Assembly: GCA_003150175.1 (NCBI GenBank)
Contig: QAKZ01000030.1
Location: 1 to 50,846, forward strand
Direction of reading: 5' to 3'
From: Coriobacteriia bacterium
GTDB taxonomy: Bacteria; Actinomycetota; Coriobacteriia; Coriobacteriales; Atopobiaceae
DNA: 50,846 nt
Shown: one piece after another, positions 29,830-38,671 of the stretch
How positions within the stretch are numbered: the first letter of the stretch is position 1
Layout of the letters: each line of letters starts with the position of its first letter
The notes under the pieces: model-generated
What the model was told of the DNA's origin: nothing
What the model saw: the letters and a program-made list of their open reading frames with translations, nothing else
Database searches by the model: none
Program-made: the position numbers and the translations under genes

Positions 29830-32763
29830 CTAGCAGAGCTCGGTGAGCTCCAGCTCGATCTCGCTCGCCTCGAGCGCCTCGCGCCCGCCGAAGACGCACA
29901 CGCCGCTCGCCGGGTCGTCGTCCGCGAGCGCAGCTGCGAGGGCGCGCACGTCGTCCGCCGTCACAGCGAGCTCCTCGGCGCGGATCTGCTCGCGCCAGCC
30001 GGGCTTCTTCTCGTTGAAGCGGGCGACGTCCTGGCGACGCGCCAGTGCGCGCGGCTTCACCGGTGCGTCGTGCGCGGCGACGGTGCTCACGATATAGCCG
30101 TCGAGCTCATCGGCGCCGCCGTCCCAGCCCGCGAGCCACTTCGCGCAGCCGTCGTAGCGTGCGAGCGTCGCGTCGACCGCCGGGTCGCGGTAGGACCAGA
30201 ACGCGCGCCCGCCGACGGCGTCGCGGCGGAAGCCGCACCCGTAGGCGCCGCCCTTGACGCGGACCTCGTTCCACAGGTAGTCGTAGCTGATCGCGCGGGT
30301 GGCGACGTTCCAGCATCCGATGGTGCCCGCGTCGGCCGCCGATGGCGCGCTCGCGCGCACGACGTAGCTCACGTTCGACGGGATGACGAAGCCCTCCTTG
30401 CGCGCGCCGGTCGCGCGGACATCGAGGACGTGCGCGGCCTTCTTGCCGAGCGTGGGAAGCCCGAGGTCGCCCGCGGCCTCCCAGAAGCGGCGTCGGTCAT
30501 CTGCCGAGCCGACGAAGCTCACCGTGACCTCGTCCGCGGTAAAGATGCGCCGGCACAGCTCGGTGAGCTCACAGGCGAGTGCCTCCTTGCGCGCGTCCCA
30601 GTTGGCCAAAAGCTCGCGGAGGTACAGGTAATAGTCGACGCCGCCCATGAGGTCGCTCGCCCTCGCCCCGGCGAGGAAATACGTGTTTGCGCGTAGCATG
30701 CCCACGCTGTGCCCCGCGCCGACGAAGCACTGCTCGAGCGCGACCTTGCGCTGCGTGAGGATGTCGCGGATGTCGTCGAGGTCGCTGAAGTCGGTCGAGC
30801 CCCAGACCTCGCGCGGGATGTCCGCCAAGCGCTCGACCTTGCCGGAGAGCGCCGACGCCCCGACGACGAGCGTGGGCACCGCCGCCGCGGGGTCGTCCTT
30901 AGGCACGTACGTCTCGACAAAGAAGTCCAGCCCGCCGAGGTTCGTCTCCACGAGGGTGTCGAGGTCCGACGCGCTGCGCGACGCCGTGTCGAACTTGCCC
31001 AGCAGGTCGGAAAGAAGCCCGGCCAGCGGCAGCTCGTCTGTGGTGAGCCGGCGCAGGTCGAAGTAGTGGTAGACGTAGGCGATGCCGTGGGTGTCCAGTT
31101 CGTGGGCGATGCAGGGCAGGGGAGCGTCGACCATGGGCGCCGCGGGCTCGGGCGCCGGGTCCTCGATGTCGCTCACGTGGAGCTGCGGCAGCGTCGCAAG
31201 CGCCTCGGGGGAATCGGGCGCCTCCTGCTCGGCGCGCAGGGCCGTGACCTCGGCCGCGACGGCTGCGAGGTCCTCGTCGCTCATCGCGGCGCGCCTGGCC
31301 TCGAGCTCCGCCTGCTCCTCTGCTGCGTCGCCGCCCTCGATGGGCACGAGCTCGACCTCGGCGCAGTGGCGGCTCTCGCAGACGAGCTCGCGCAGCAGCC
31401 GCTCGAACCCGCCATCGCCAAGAAGCCCCTTGACCTCGGCGAGCGCCTCCTCGTAGTGGACGTAGTCGAGCGGGCGGTCGTCGTCGTAGAGCCAGGAGGA
31501 CATGACGGTCATGGACAGCGCGACGCCGTCGGGGTAGCTGCCCCAGTCGCCCTCGCGGAGGTTGAACTCGGCCTGGGCGAGCGCCGCCTCGAGCTTCTCG
31601 CGCGGGATGCCGTCGTTCGCCAGGCGCGCGCACTCGGACTCGAGCAGCGGGCGGAACTTGCCCGCGCAGCCCTTGTGCACGCCCTTGAGCTGGAACATCG
31701 CCTGGGGCTGGAGCACGCCGTCGATGAGCGTGGCCTCGAAGTCGTCGGCGAGCCCCGCGTCGAGGACCGCGCGCTTGAGCGGGGCCTCGTTGGAGCCCGT
31801 GAGGGCGTCCAGCAGCACGTCGACGGCGAGGACGCGCGCACGGTCCGCGGCGCCGCCGATCACGTAGCTCACGCCGTCGGCCGCGTTGCCGGGCGCGGTC
31901 GCCATCTGGATGCGGCGGCGCTCCGGCTCGACGGGCGCCTGCTCCGCGAGCACGTTCGGCGCGCCCGCCCCGCGCTCGTCGGCGCCGCGGAAGCGCTCGT
32001 CGATGAAGGCGAGCTCGCGCTCGATGTCCATGTCTCCGTAGAGCACGGTGTAGCTGTTCGCCAGGTCGTAGTGGCGCGCGTGGGTGTCGAGGAACTTCTC
32101 GTACGTGAGCGTTGGGATGGCGCGCGGGTTGCCGCCCGACTCGAAGCCGTAGGCGGTGTCGGGGAACAGCGCGCTCGAAAGCGCCTGGTAGAGCACATCG
32201 TCGGGGTCGGAGAGCGCGCCCTTCATCTCGTTAAAGACGACGCCGTTGTACGCAAGGCGCGCGTCTGCGCCCTCGCCCTCGACCTCCAGGTGCCAGCCCT
32301 CCTGCTCAAAGATGCGCGGACGGCGATAGATCGCCGGGCGGAGCACCGCGTCGAGGTAGACCCCCATGAGGTTCTCCAGGTCGGCGGTGTTGGTGGACGC
32401 CACCGGGTACATGGTCTTGTCGGGGAAGGTAAGGGCGTTCAGGAACGTCTGCATGCTCGTCTTGAGCAGGTTGACGAAGGGCTCCTTGACCGGGTACGCG
32501 TCGCTTCCGCACAGCACCGAGTGCTCGAGGATGTGGAAAACGCCCGTGTCGTCGGCGGGCGGGGTCTTGAACGCGATGGAGAAGGACTTGTTCACGTCGG
32601 CGTTCGCGAGCCACAGCAGGCGCGCGCCCGTGGCGGCGTGGCGCATGACGTAGGCCTGCCCGCCGATCTCGCGCACGGCCTCGACGCGCTCGACGGTGAA
32701 GCCCGCGTGCTCGGTGCCCTCGGCCAGCGCGGGGTCGGCAAAAGTGAAGTCGTTCTTCGGCAT
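29830..32763 (-). CDS. M16C metallopeptidase (presequence protease-like)
   Basis: A 977-residue zinc peptidase of the PreP/insulinase M16C group, which degrades peptides inside a closed chamber. The inverted zinc motif HILEH is at residues 77-81, the downstream zinc-ligand Glu region lies near the VVFNEMKG segment, and a C-terminal inactive half is present, so the length is normal. The substrate is unknown. ATG 32763 has AGGAG 5 bases upstream; the frame extends back to 32811 without support. It is monocistronic, convergent with the nitroreductase gene and divergent from the EamA gene. Confidence 0.93.
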   Translation of the reverse strand: MPKNDFTFADPALAEGTEHAGFTVERVEAVREIGGQAYVMRHAATGARLLWLANADVNKSFSIAFKTPPADDTGVFHILEHSVLCGSDAYPVKEPFVNLLKTSMQTFLNALTFPDKTMYPVASTNTADLENLMGVYLDAVLRPAIYRRPRIFEQEGWHLEVEGEGADARLAYNGVVFNEMKGALSDPDDVLYQALSSALFPDTAYGFESGGNPRAIPTLTYEKFLDTHARHYDLANSYTVLYGDMDIERELAFIDERFRGADERGAGAPNVLAEQAPVEPERRRIQMATAPGNAADGVSYVIGGAADRARVLAVDVLLDALTGSNEAPLKRAVLDAGLADDFEATLIDGVLQPQAMFQLKGVHKGCAGKFRPLLESECARLANDGIPREKLEAALAQAEFNLREGDWGSYPDGVALSMTVMSSWLYDDDRPLDYVHYEEALAEVKGLLGDGGFERLLRELVCESRHCAEVELVPIEGGDAAEEQAELEARRAAMSDEDLAAVAAEVTALRAEQEAPDSPEALATLPQLHVSDIEDPAPEPAAPMVDAPLPCIAHELDTHGIAYVYHYFDLRRLTTDELPLAGLLSDLLGKFDTASRSASDLDTLVETNLGGLDFFVETYVPKDDPAAAVPTLVVGASALSGKVERLADIPREVWGSTDFSDLDDIRDILTQRKVALEQCFVGAGHSVGMLRANTYFLAGARASDLMGGVDYYLYLRELLANWDARKEALACELTELCRRIFTADEVTVSFVGSADDRRRFWEAAGDLGLPTLGKKAAHVLDVRATGARKEGFVIPSNVSYVVRASAPSAADAGTIGCWNVATRAISYDYLWNEVRVKGGAYGCGFRRDAVGGRAFWSYRDPAVDATLARYDGCAKWLAGWDGGADELDGYIVSTVAAHDAPVKPRALARRQDVARFNEKKPGWREQIRAEELAVTADDVRALAAALADDDPASGVCVFGGREALEASEIELELTELC

Positions 32764-32855
32764 GATGCTCCTTTGCTCGTGTTTGCACGTGAGCAGCATA
32801 CCGCGAAGCAACGGGTGTTACCCTAGCTGGGCGACGTATGAAGAGGAGAAGAAAC

Positions 32856-33878
32856 ATGCACGACCAGCTCGCCGAGATGGACCCGCAGGTACCTGCCCCC
32901 GCGGCCGTCCTCGGAAACGCCTCGGCAGATGCCGTCGGCGCGACTGCCGGCCCCGTGGCGGCCGGAGCCGACGCTGCGCCCGCCGCGCGCGGGGAGCGCG
33001 CCCGCGTCCGCCGCGGCATCGTCTGCACCCTCGTGGGCGGCACGTTCTGGGGCCTCAACGGGACCGTGGCGAGCTGGCTCATGAACGCCTACTCCGTCGA
33101 CCCCCTGTGGCTCGTCTGCTTCCGCGAGCTTACCGCCTGCTGGCTGTTCCTCGCGGCGGCGGCGCTCACGCCGAAGGGCCGCGGCCAGCTCGCGGGAGTC
33201 GTGCGCAGCCGAAAGGGGCTTCTCGAGGTCCTCGCCGTCGCGTTCGGCGCGATCCTTTTTTCGCAGGTGGCCTACCTGCAGGCGATCCATTGGACGAGCT
33301 CGGCCATGGCCACGATCATGCAGAGCCTCGGCATGGCGCTTGTCCTCGGCTGGACCTGCCTGAGCTCGCGCCGCGGCCCCGCGCCCAAGGAGGCGATCGG
33401 ACTCGCGCTCGCGCTCGCGGGCACGTTCCTCGTGGCGACGGGCGGCAACCCCGGCCAGCTCGACCTGCCCGTGATGGGGCTTGTGTGGGGGCTTGTGTGC
33501 GCTCTCTCGTCGGCGTGCCTCTCGGTGCTGCCGGCCAAGCCGATGGCGCGCTGGGGCAACTTCACCGTCAACGGGATCGCGTTTTTGGTGTCCGGCAGCG
33601 TGCTCGCGGCGGTGTACCGCCCGTGGGAGCACATGCCCGCCCTCGACGTCACGGCGGTGGCGGCGCTCGTCTTCATCGTGCTTATCGGCACGTTCGGCAG
33701 CTATGCGCTGTTCCTCCAGGGCGTCCACGACGCCGGATCGATGCGCGCGTCGCTGCTGGGGACCTCCGAGCCCATCGCGGCCACGATCTCGACGGTGCTG
33801 CTGCTCGGCACGGCCCTCTCGCCGGCCGACCTGCTCGGCTTCGCGTTCATCCTCGCGATGGTGTACCTCACGGCGTAG
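32856..33878 (+). CDS. EamA/DMT-family transporter
   Basis: A 340-residue membrane protein with ten predicted helices in two EamA repeats (about 50-180 and 200-335), preceded by an Ala/Pro-rich cytoplasmic N-terminus of about 45 residues. Family-like segments are GGTFWGLNGTVASWL and SLLGTSEPIAATISTVLLLG. It probably exports small metabolites or amino acids; the substrate is unknown. ATG 32856 has AGAGGAG 7 bases upstream, better than the ATG at 32838. The following 139-base gap contains two direct copies of a GAAAGAAGCGCGC segment (about 33915 and 33977). Confidence 0.9.
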   Translation: MHDQLAEMDPQVPAPAAVLGNASADAVGATAGPVAAGADAAPAARGERARVRRGIVCTLVGGTFWGLNGTVASWLMNAYSVDPLWLVCFRELTACWLFLAAAALTPKGRGQLAGVVRSRKGLLEVLAVAFGAILFSQVAYLQAIHWTSSAMATIMQSLGMALVLGWTCLSSRRGPAPKEAIGLALALAGTFLVATGGNPGQLDLPVMGLVWGLVCALSSACLSVLPAKPMARWGNFTVNGIAFLVSGSVLAAVYRPWEHMPALDVTAVAALVFIVLIGTFGSYALFLQGVHDAGSMRASLLGTSEPIAATISTVLLLGTALSPADLLGFAFILAMVYLTA

Positions 33879-34017
33879 TTGCGGTCGCCCCGCAGCGAAC
33901 GTCTGGAAATGCCTAGAAAGAAGCGCGCGCTCGGCGGGGGCGTGCGCCCGACCGGGATGCCTGGCGGGGACGCCTGGAAAGAAGCGCGCCCACTAGGCGC
34001 AGCGCCGCCCCCTCCCG

Positions 34018-34965
34018 CTACGCGACCAGCGCGAAGTACGCGATCACGGCGACGCCGAGGACGATGCGGTACCAGCCGAACGGCTTGAAGTCGTGCTTGC
34101 GGATGAAGCTCATGAGGAAACGGATCACGAGCAGCGAGATCACGAACGCCACGGCGCAGCCCATAAGGAGGATGGCCGCCTCGTTCGCGGAGAACACGTT
34201 GCCCTTGAGGAAGTACTTCACCAGACGCAGGCCCGACGCGCCCGCCATGACGGGGATCGCCAGGTAGAACGTGAACTCGGCGACCGCGGTGCGCGAGCAG
34301 CCGAGCAGCAGGCCGCCGATGATGGTCGAGCCGGACCGAGAAGTGCCCGGCACCATCGAGAGCACCTGGAACAGGCCGATGCCGATGGCGGTCTTCCAAT
34401 CGAGCTCGTCGACGCTCTGCACGCGCGCGTCGGCGTCCGCGAGCTCGGAGCGGGTGGCGATCTCGGCGGTGTTGGCGGTCACGGCGAAGTGCTTGGGCGC
34501 GGGGCGCAGCTGTCCGTCGCCCACGCCGGGCAGGGAGGCGGAGGCCTTCTTCTCGCGCGCGTTCTCGATCACGATGAAGGCGATGCCGTAGACGATGAGC
34601 GCCGCGGCGATCACGTACGGGCTGCCGAGGTGCTCCTCCATCCAGTCGTCCAGCGGGATGCCGATGACGGCGGCGGGCAGGCAGGCGACGATCGTCTTGC
34701 CCCATAGCGTCCAGGTCTGGCGCTTCTGCAGCCCCGTCTTGCTCGGCGAGAAGGGGTTGAGCTGGTGGAAGAAGATCACGCAGACGGCGAGAATGGCGCC
34801 GAGCTGGATGACGACGAGGAACATGTCCCAGAAATCCGCCGAGACGTTCATGGTCAGGAATTGGTTGAGCAGCAGCATATGCCCGGTCGACGAGATGGGC
34901 AACCACTCGGTGATGCCCTCGACGATGCCGAACACGGCGGCCTTGATGAGCTCGATGAAGTCCAC
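34018..34965 (-). CDS. uppP: Undecaprenyl-diphosphatase
   Basis: A 315-residue membrane phosphatase (BacA/UppP) that recycles the undecaprenyl lipid carrier for peptidoglycan synthesis and can give bacitracin tolerance. Both catalytic motifs are present: EGITEWLPISSTGH and VPGTSRSG. A hydrophilic insert of about 45 residues (around 145-190) between the central helices makes it longer than the E. coli protein. The start is GTG with AAGGAGG just upstream. Confidence 0.96.
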   Translation of the reverse strand: MDFIELIKAAVFGIVEGITEWLPISSTGHMLLLNQFLTMNVSADFWDMFLVVIQLGAILAVCVIFFHQLNPFSPSKTGLQKRQTWTLWGKTIVACLPAAVIGIPLDDWMEEHLGSPYVIAAALIVYGIAFIVIENAREKKASASLPGVGDGQLRPAPKHFAVTANTAEIATRSELADADARVQSVDELDWKTAIGIGLFQVLSMVPGTSRSGSTIIGGLLLGCSRTAVAEFTFYLAIPVMAGASGLRLVKYFLKGNVFSANEAAILLMGCAVAFVISLLVIRFLMSFIRKHDFKPFGWYRIVLGVAVIAYFALVA

Positions 34966-35126
34966 GCTTCCTCCTTGTGATGGTGTGCCTCACCACTGTG
35001 CCGCAGCGGGGCCGTCCCGCGGGCTCCCGCGGCTCCGAAGCCAGCGAAAAACCACGCCCGCGGGCCTAGGCGCCCCGTTCGCGGTACCTACCAGTGGAGT
35101 ATTCATGGGTAACCCTCAAGTAGAGC

Positions 35127-35132
35127 TATAAT
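35127..35132 (+). promoter_or_regulatory. -10 element before the cell-wall protein pair
   Basis: A perfect TATAAT. It overlaps the ATG at 35131, which argues that this ATG is not the translation start and supports the TTG at 35194. No good -35 was found at 16-18 bp. Confidence 0.45.
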
Positions 35133-35193
35133 GTTTGAATGCTTCAACGAAAGCCCGGTGCCATTCCGGGGCCCCGAACACGAAGGCAGATGC

Positions 35194-36333
35194 TTGTCTG
35201 ACGTCACGCACACGCACCAAAACCGCCTGATGGCGCTGCCGCTTGCGCTCGCCGTGGCCGCGTCGACCGCCACCGGGCTCGCGAACCCGCGGGTGGCGCG
35301 CGCGGACGAGATGTCCGACCTCCAGCAGCGTATCGAGGACAGCGGCTCCGCCTACGACGAGGCCCAGCAGCGCGTGGACGACGCCCAGGCGAAGATCGAC
35401 GCCAACGAGCAGCGCATCGGCCAGATCGAGGCCGAGCTGCCCGCTGCCAAGCAGTCGGCGGCGACCTCGCTGCGCGCCATGTACAAGATGCAGCAGGGCT
35501 CGAACGGACTGATCAATCTCATCCTCTCGAGCGAGGACTTCAGCGAGGTCATCTCGAACGTCCGCTACCTCGACACCATCGCTGAGCACAACAACACCGC
35601 CATCAACGGGCTCGTGGATCTGAGCTCCGAGCTCAGCCAGACGCGCGACGCCCTCGCCTCCGAGAAGGCCCAGGCCGAGTCGGACGCCGCGAGCGCCAAG
35701 CAAGCGATGGACGACGCGGTCGCCGCCCGCCAGGAGCTCGAGGAGCGGCGCGCCGCCCAGGCGGCCGCCGAGGCCGAGGCCGCCAAGCAGGCGATCGAGG
35801 CCGCCAAGCAGGCCGCGGCACAGCAGGCCGCAGCCCAGCAGGAGCAGCAGAAGGCCGACGAGAAAGCGGACGAGAAGTCCGCCGCCCAGCCCACCTTCAC
35901 GACGAACTCCGGCGCGTCCGCCGAGGTCAAGGTGCCCGACAACGCCACGAGCACCCCCGTTCAGTGGTCCGAGAAGGACTCCTTCGTGAACAAATGGCAG
36001 CCGCGCATCGACGCCTACCTCGCGGGCTCACCTCTTTCCGGCCATGGAAAGACGTTCGCCGAGGCCGCCTGGGACTACGGCGTCGACCCGCGCCTCTCGC
36101 CCGCGATCAGCTGCGTCGAGAGCTCCAAGGGAGCCGTCTGCTTCCGCCCGCACAACGCATGGGGCTGGGGCTCATCGAGCTGGCCCGACTGGGACACCGC
36201 CATCCGCTCGCACGTGGCGGGGCTCGCCTCGGGCTATGGGGGCCAGTTGAGCGTAAGCACCGCCCAGAAATACTGTCCGCCCACTTGGCAGGAGTGGTAC
36301 TCCTCGGTCCTCTCGGAGATGAACTCGATCTAA
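35194..36333 (+). CDS. Secreted coiled-coil protein with lysozyme/glucosaminidase-like domain
   Basis: A 379-residue exported protein. The signal peptide (about 1-32, hydrophobic ALPLALAVAASTATGL) ends near VARA-DE. A long coiled coil follows (about 33-200) like that of PcsB/CwlO-type wall hydrolases (AELPAAKQSAATSLRAMYK), then an Ala/Gln/Lys linker and a C-terminal lysozyme-like fold (about 270-379, PRIDAYLAGSPLSGHGKTF, ISCVESSKG) with a candidate catalytic Glu in CVESS. It probably cuts peptidoglycan. TTG 35194 is used because GAAGG lies 7 bases upstream. The next gene overlaps by one base. Confidence 0.85.
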   Translation: MSDVTHTHQNRLMALPLALAVAASTATGLANPRVARADEMSDLQQRIEDSGSAYDEAQQRVDDAQAKIDANEQRIGQIEAELPAAKQSAATSLRAMYKMQQGSNGLINLILSSEDFSEVISNVRYLDTIAEHNNTAINGLVDLSSELSQTRDALASEKAQAESDAASAKQAMDDAVAARQELEERRAAQAAAEAEAAKQAIEAAKQAAAQQAAAQQEQQKADEKADEKSAAQPTFTTNSGASAEVKVPDNATSTPVQWSEKDSFVNKWQPRIDAYLAGSPLSGHGKTFAEAAWDYGVDPRLSPAISCVESSKGAVCFRPHNAWGWGSSSWPDWDTAIRSHVAGLASGYGGQLSVSTAQKYCPPTWQEWYSSVLSEMNSI

Positions 36334-37361
36334 TGAAGAATAAACGCACCAACAGCAACATCGCCGTCCGCGTCGGGCTCGCAGCCGCGCTGGCCCTCGC
36401 CCTCGCGGCCCCGGCGGCCACCCAGGCCTCCACGCTCGACGAGCTCCAGTCCCGGATCGACGCGAGCAACGAAGCGTACAACGCCGCCGTTCAGCACGCG
36501 ACCGAGCTCCAGGACAAGATCGACGCCAACCAGCAGAAGATCCAGGAGATCCAGGCCGAGCTCCCGGCAAAGAAGGAGGCCGCGGCCAAGTCCCTGCGCA
36601 CCGCCTACAAGATGCAGACCAACGGCAACGATCTCATCCAGCTCCTTCTTTCCAGCGACGACTTCAACGAGGTCATCTCGACCGTCCAGTACCTGGACAA
36701 GATCACGTCCCACAACAACGCCGCGATCGAGGAGCTCGCCCAGTCGAGCTCCGAGCTCGAGCAGGCGCAAAGCGCGCTGGCGTCCCAGAAGGCGCAGGTC
36801 GACAGCGAGGTCACGAACGCCGTGACCGCGCTGTCCGACGCGAACAACGCGCGCCAGGAGTACGAGTCGCAGGTCGCGGCGCAGCAGGCGGCCGCGGCGG
36901 CGCAGGCGCAGGCCGCGGCGCCCAGCGCTGGTGACACGGCAAAGAAGGACGCGCAGCAGCCCGCCGCTCCCGCCCCCGAGCAGGCTCCCGCCGCCCCGTC
37001 CGAGACCAAGAAGCCCGAGCCGCCCGCCGACTCCGACGTCGAGACCGACGGCGAGTGGATGAGCGGCCTCGCCTCTGCCTATGACGTCGACAACAACACC
37101 GGCGGCACGGCCACTGCCTCCGGCGCCATCCTCACGAGCGACTCCGTGACGGTCGCCGTCCCCGCGAGCCAGAGCTACCTGCTCGGCCGCTCGGTCCAGA
37201 TCCGCTACGGTGGAAAGACGATCACCGCCACCGTGACCGATACGGGCGGTTTCGCGAGCTACGGCCGCGTCCTCGACCTCGCCGGCGGCTGTTGGAAGGC
37301 CTTCGGCTTCTCCAGCTGCTACGACTGGGGAGTCCGCGCGGTTCAGTACCGCTTCCTGTAA
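36333..37361 (+). CDS. Secreted coiled-coil protein with 3D/RlpA-like domain
   Basis: A 342-residue exported protein that looks like a duplicate of the upstream gene: signal peptide (about 1-32) and the same coiled coil (IQAELPAKKEAAAKSLRTAYK, then LIQLLLSSDDFNEVIS). It carries a different C-terminus, a double-psi beta-barrel of the 3D/RlpA type (about 245-342, with VTDTGGFASYGRVLDL). Such domains act on or bind peptidoglycan. It starts in a TAATG overlap, so it is translationally coupled. The Asp in VTDTGG and that in RVLDL match conserved family positions. Confidence 0.87.
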   Translation: MKNKRTNSNIAVRVGLAAALALALAAPAATQASTLDELQSRIDASNEAYNAAVQHATELQDKIDANQQKIQEIQAELPAKKEAAAKSLRTAYKMQTNGNDLIQLLLSSDDFNEVISTVQYLDKITSHNNAAIEELAQSSSELEQAQSALASQKAQVDSEVTNAVTALSDANNARQEYESQVAAQQAAAAAQAQAAAPSAGDTAKKDAQQPAAPAPEQAPAAPSETKKPEPPADSDVETDGEWMSGLASAYDVDNNTGGTATASGAILTSDSVTVAVPASQSYLLGRSVQIRYGGKTITATVTDTGGFASYGRVLDLAGGCWKAFGFSSCYDWGVRAVQYRFL

Positions 37362-37476
37362 GGAGCCGCCGCGCCACTGAGCCCCCGCGCCTGGCGGCGA
37401 TTCTCCGCTGGCGTCGAGGTCGCGGAAGGGTGTCCCAGAAAGCTGCACGCAATGACTGTCGCCCAGTGATGGCAAA

Positions 37477-37510
37477 GCGGCGCCTGTCGGCTTCGGCCGG
37501 CGGGCGCCGC
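37477..37510. terminator. UUCG-loop hairpin between convergent genes
   Basis: A 15-bp GC stem (one mismatch, two G-U pairs) closed by a TTCG tetraloop lies between the 3D-domain gene and manA, which converge. No T run is present, so it probably acts as a bidirectional stop or an RNA-protecting hairpin. Confidence 0.6.
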
Positions 37511-37539
37511 TCGCTTGCGGGGCCAGGTTTGGCGCGCGG

Positions 37540-38514
37540 CTACAGCGCGGTGGGGACGCGGCTCACGATGAGCTTCATCTTTCCGGAGCAGTCGACGTCG
37601 CCGAAGGCGGCGGGGATGATGAAGTGGTCGCCCTTGCGGACCTTGGCGCCGGCGACGGTTCCCTCGCCGTCGATGACGCTCACGCAGCGGAACGTCGGGA
37701 TGGCCGAGAAGACCTTCTCGCCGTCGATGCGGACGAGGTCGACGATGTAGCGGTCGGTGTCGGCGAGGTGCTGGATGCCGCCGATGATGGGGGTGGTCAC
37801 GGCACCGGACTCGATCGGCTCCTGCGAGAAGTCGACGCACTCGACGCTCTGCTCGAGGTGCAGCGGGCGCGTGGTGCCGTCCGCCTGCTTGCGGTCGTAG
37901 TCGTAGACGCGGTACGTGACGTCGCTGGACTGCTGGGTTTCCAGGATGACGGTGCCGCCCTTGATGGCGTGGATGGTGCCGGGGTCGATCTGGAAGAAGT
38001 CCCCTTCATGGATGGGCACCTCGTTGAGAAGGTCGGACCAGCGGCCCTCGTCGACCATCTGGCGGAACTCGGCGGCGTCTCTTGCCTTTTGGCCCACGAT
38101 GATGGTGCCGCCCTCCTTGCAGCCGAGGACGTACCAGCACTCCTTCTTTCCGAGCGAGCCGTCCTCGTGGGCGGCGGCGTAAGCGTCGTCGGGGTGCACC
38201 TGGACCGAGAGGTCGTCCTGCGCGTCGAGGATCTTGATCAGCAGCGGGAACTGCTTCGCCTCGCCGCCTCGGCCGTCGGGCACCGTGCCGAAGACCTCGC
38301 GGTTCTCTTTCCAGAGTTCCGAGAGGTACTTGCCGTCGTACTCGCCGCCGTCGATCCTGCAGTCCCCGTTGGGGTGTGCCGAGATCGCCCAGCACTCGCC
38401 GATCGGGCCGTCGGGGATGCGGTATCCCCAGTCGTCGGCGAGCTTGCGCCCGCCCCAGATCTTCTCGTGGAACACTGGCTTGAGGAAAATCAACTCATGG
38501 AACTGCTGCGACAT
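37540..38514 (-). CDS. manA: Mannose-6-phosphate isomerase, class I
   Basis: A 324-residue cupin enzyme that interconverts fructose-6-phosphate and mannose-6-phosphate. The zinc-site motifs are present: QVHPDD, the Glu in KKECWYVL, and PGTIHA. The N-terminus KPVFHEKIWGG is typical of the short bacterial form. SD AGGAG precedes the ATG. It is divergent from the scarred PTS locus, and a perfect palindrome lies about 75 bases upstream of its start. Confidence 0.95.
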   Translation of the reverse strand: MSQQFHELIFLKPVFHEKIWGGRKLADDWGYRIPDGPIGECWAISAHPNGDCRIDGGEYDGKYLSELWKENREVFGTVPDGRGGEAKQFPLLIKILDAQDDLSVQVHPDDAYAAAHEDGSLGKKECWYVLGCKEGGTIIVGQKARDAAEFRQMVDEGRWSDLLNEVPIHEGDFFQIDPGTIHAIKGGTVILETQQSSDVTYRVYDYDRKQADGTTRPLHLEQSVECVDFSQEPIESGAVTTPIIGGIQHLADTDRYIVDLVRIDGEKVFSAIPTFRCVSVIDGEGTVAGAKVRKGDHFIIPAAFGDVDCSGKMKLIVSRVPTAL

Positions 38515-38587
38515 TGCTGCTCCTTTTGTTGGCGGGTACGTCGGCCGTATCTTATCCGATTTGTTTGAACATTCTGCAACCAGCGAT

Positions 38588-38634
38588 CGGCGCCAGAGGA
38601 AAAACGCAGAGTCCGCGGTTTTCCTCTGGCGCCG
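38588..38634. repeat. Perfect 16-bp inverted repeat upstream of manA
   Basis: Arms CGGCGCCAGAGGAAAA (38588-38603) and its exact complement (38619-38634) are separated by 15 bases. It could be an operator or an orphaned terminator left by the deletion that removed the 5' part of the GH1 gene. Confidence 0.75.
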
Positions 38635-38671
38635 GCGGCGGGGTTTCCTACATGGCGGCGCGACGGCCGAG

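Noticed and set aside
30709..32826. 705-codon plus-strand open frame opposite the M16C peptidase
   Set aside because: A high-GC antisense artefact; composition is skewed and the opposite strand has all the peptidase motifs.
33910..33991. Two copies of a GAAAGAAGCGCGC segment after the EamA gene as a mobile-element signature
   Set aside because: Short, imperfect direct repeats of about 20 bases in a small GC-rich gap, without inverted ends or a gene.
35131..35193. ATG at 35131 as the start of the lysozyme-domain protein
   Set aside because: It overlaps a perfect TATAAT, has no SD, and would put 21 polar residues before the signal peptide; TTG 35194 has GAAGG at 7 bases.
38234..38671. 5' part of the long plus-strand frame leading into the GH1 fragment
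   Set aside because: It is antisense to manA and has no similarity to GH1; the glycosidase homology begins only at about 38672.
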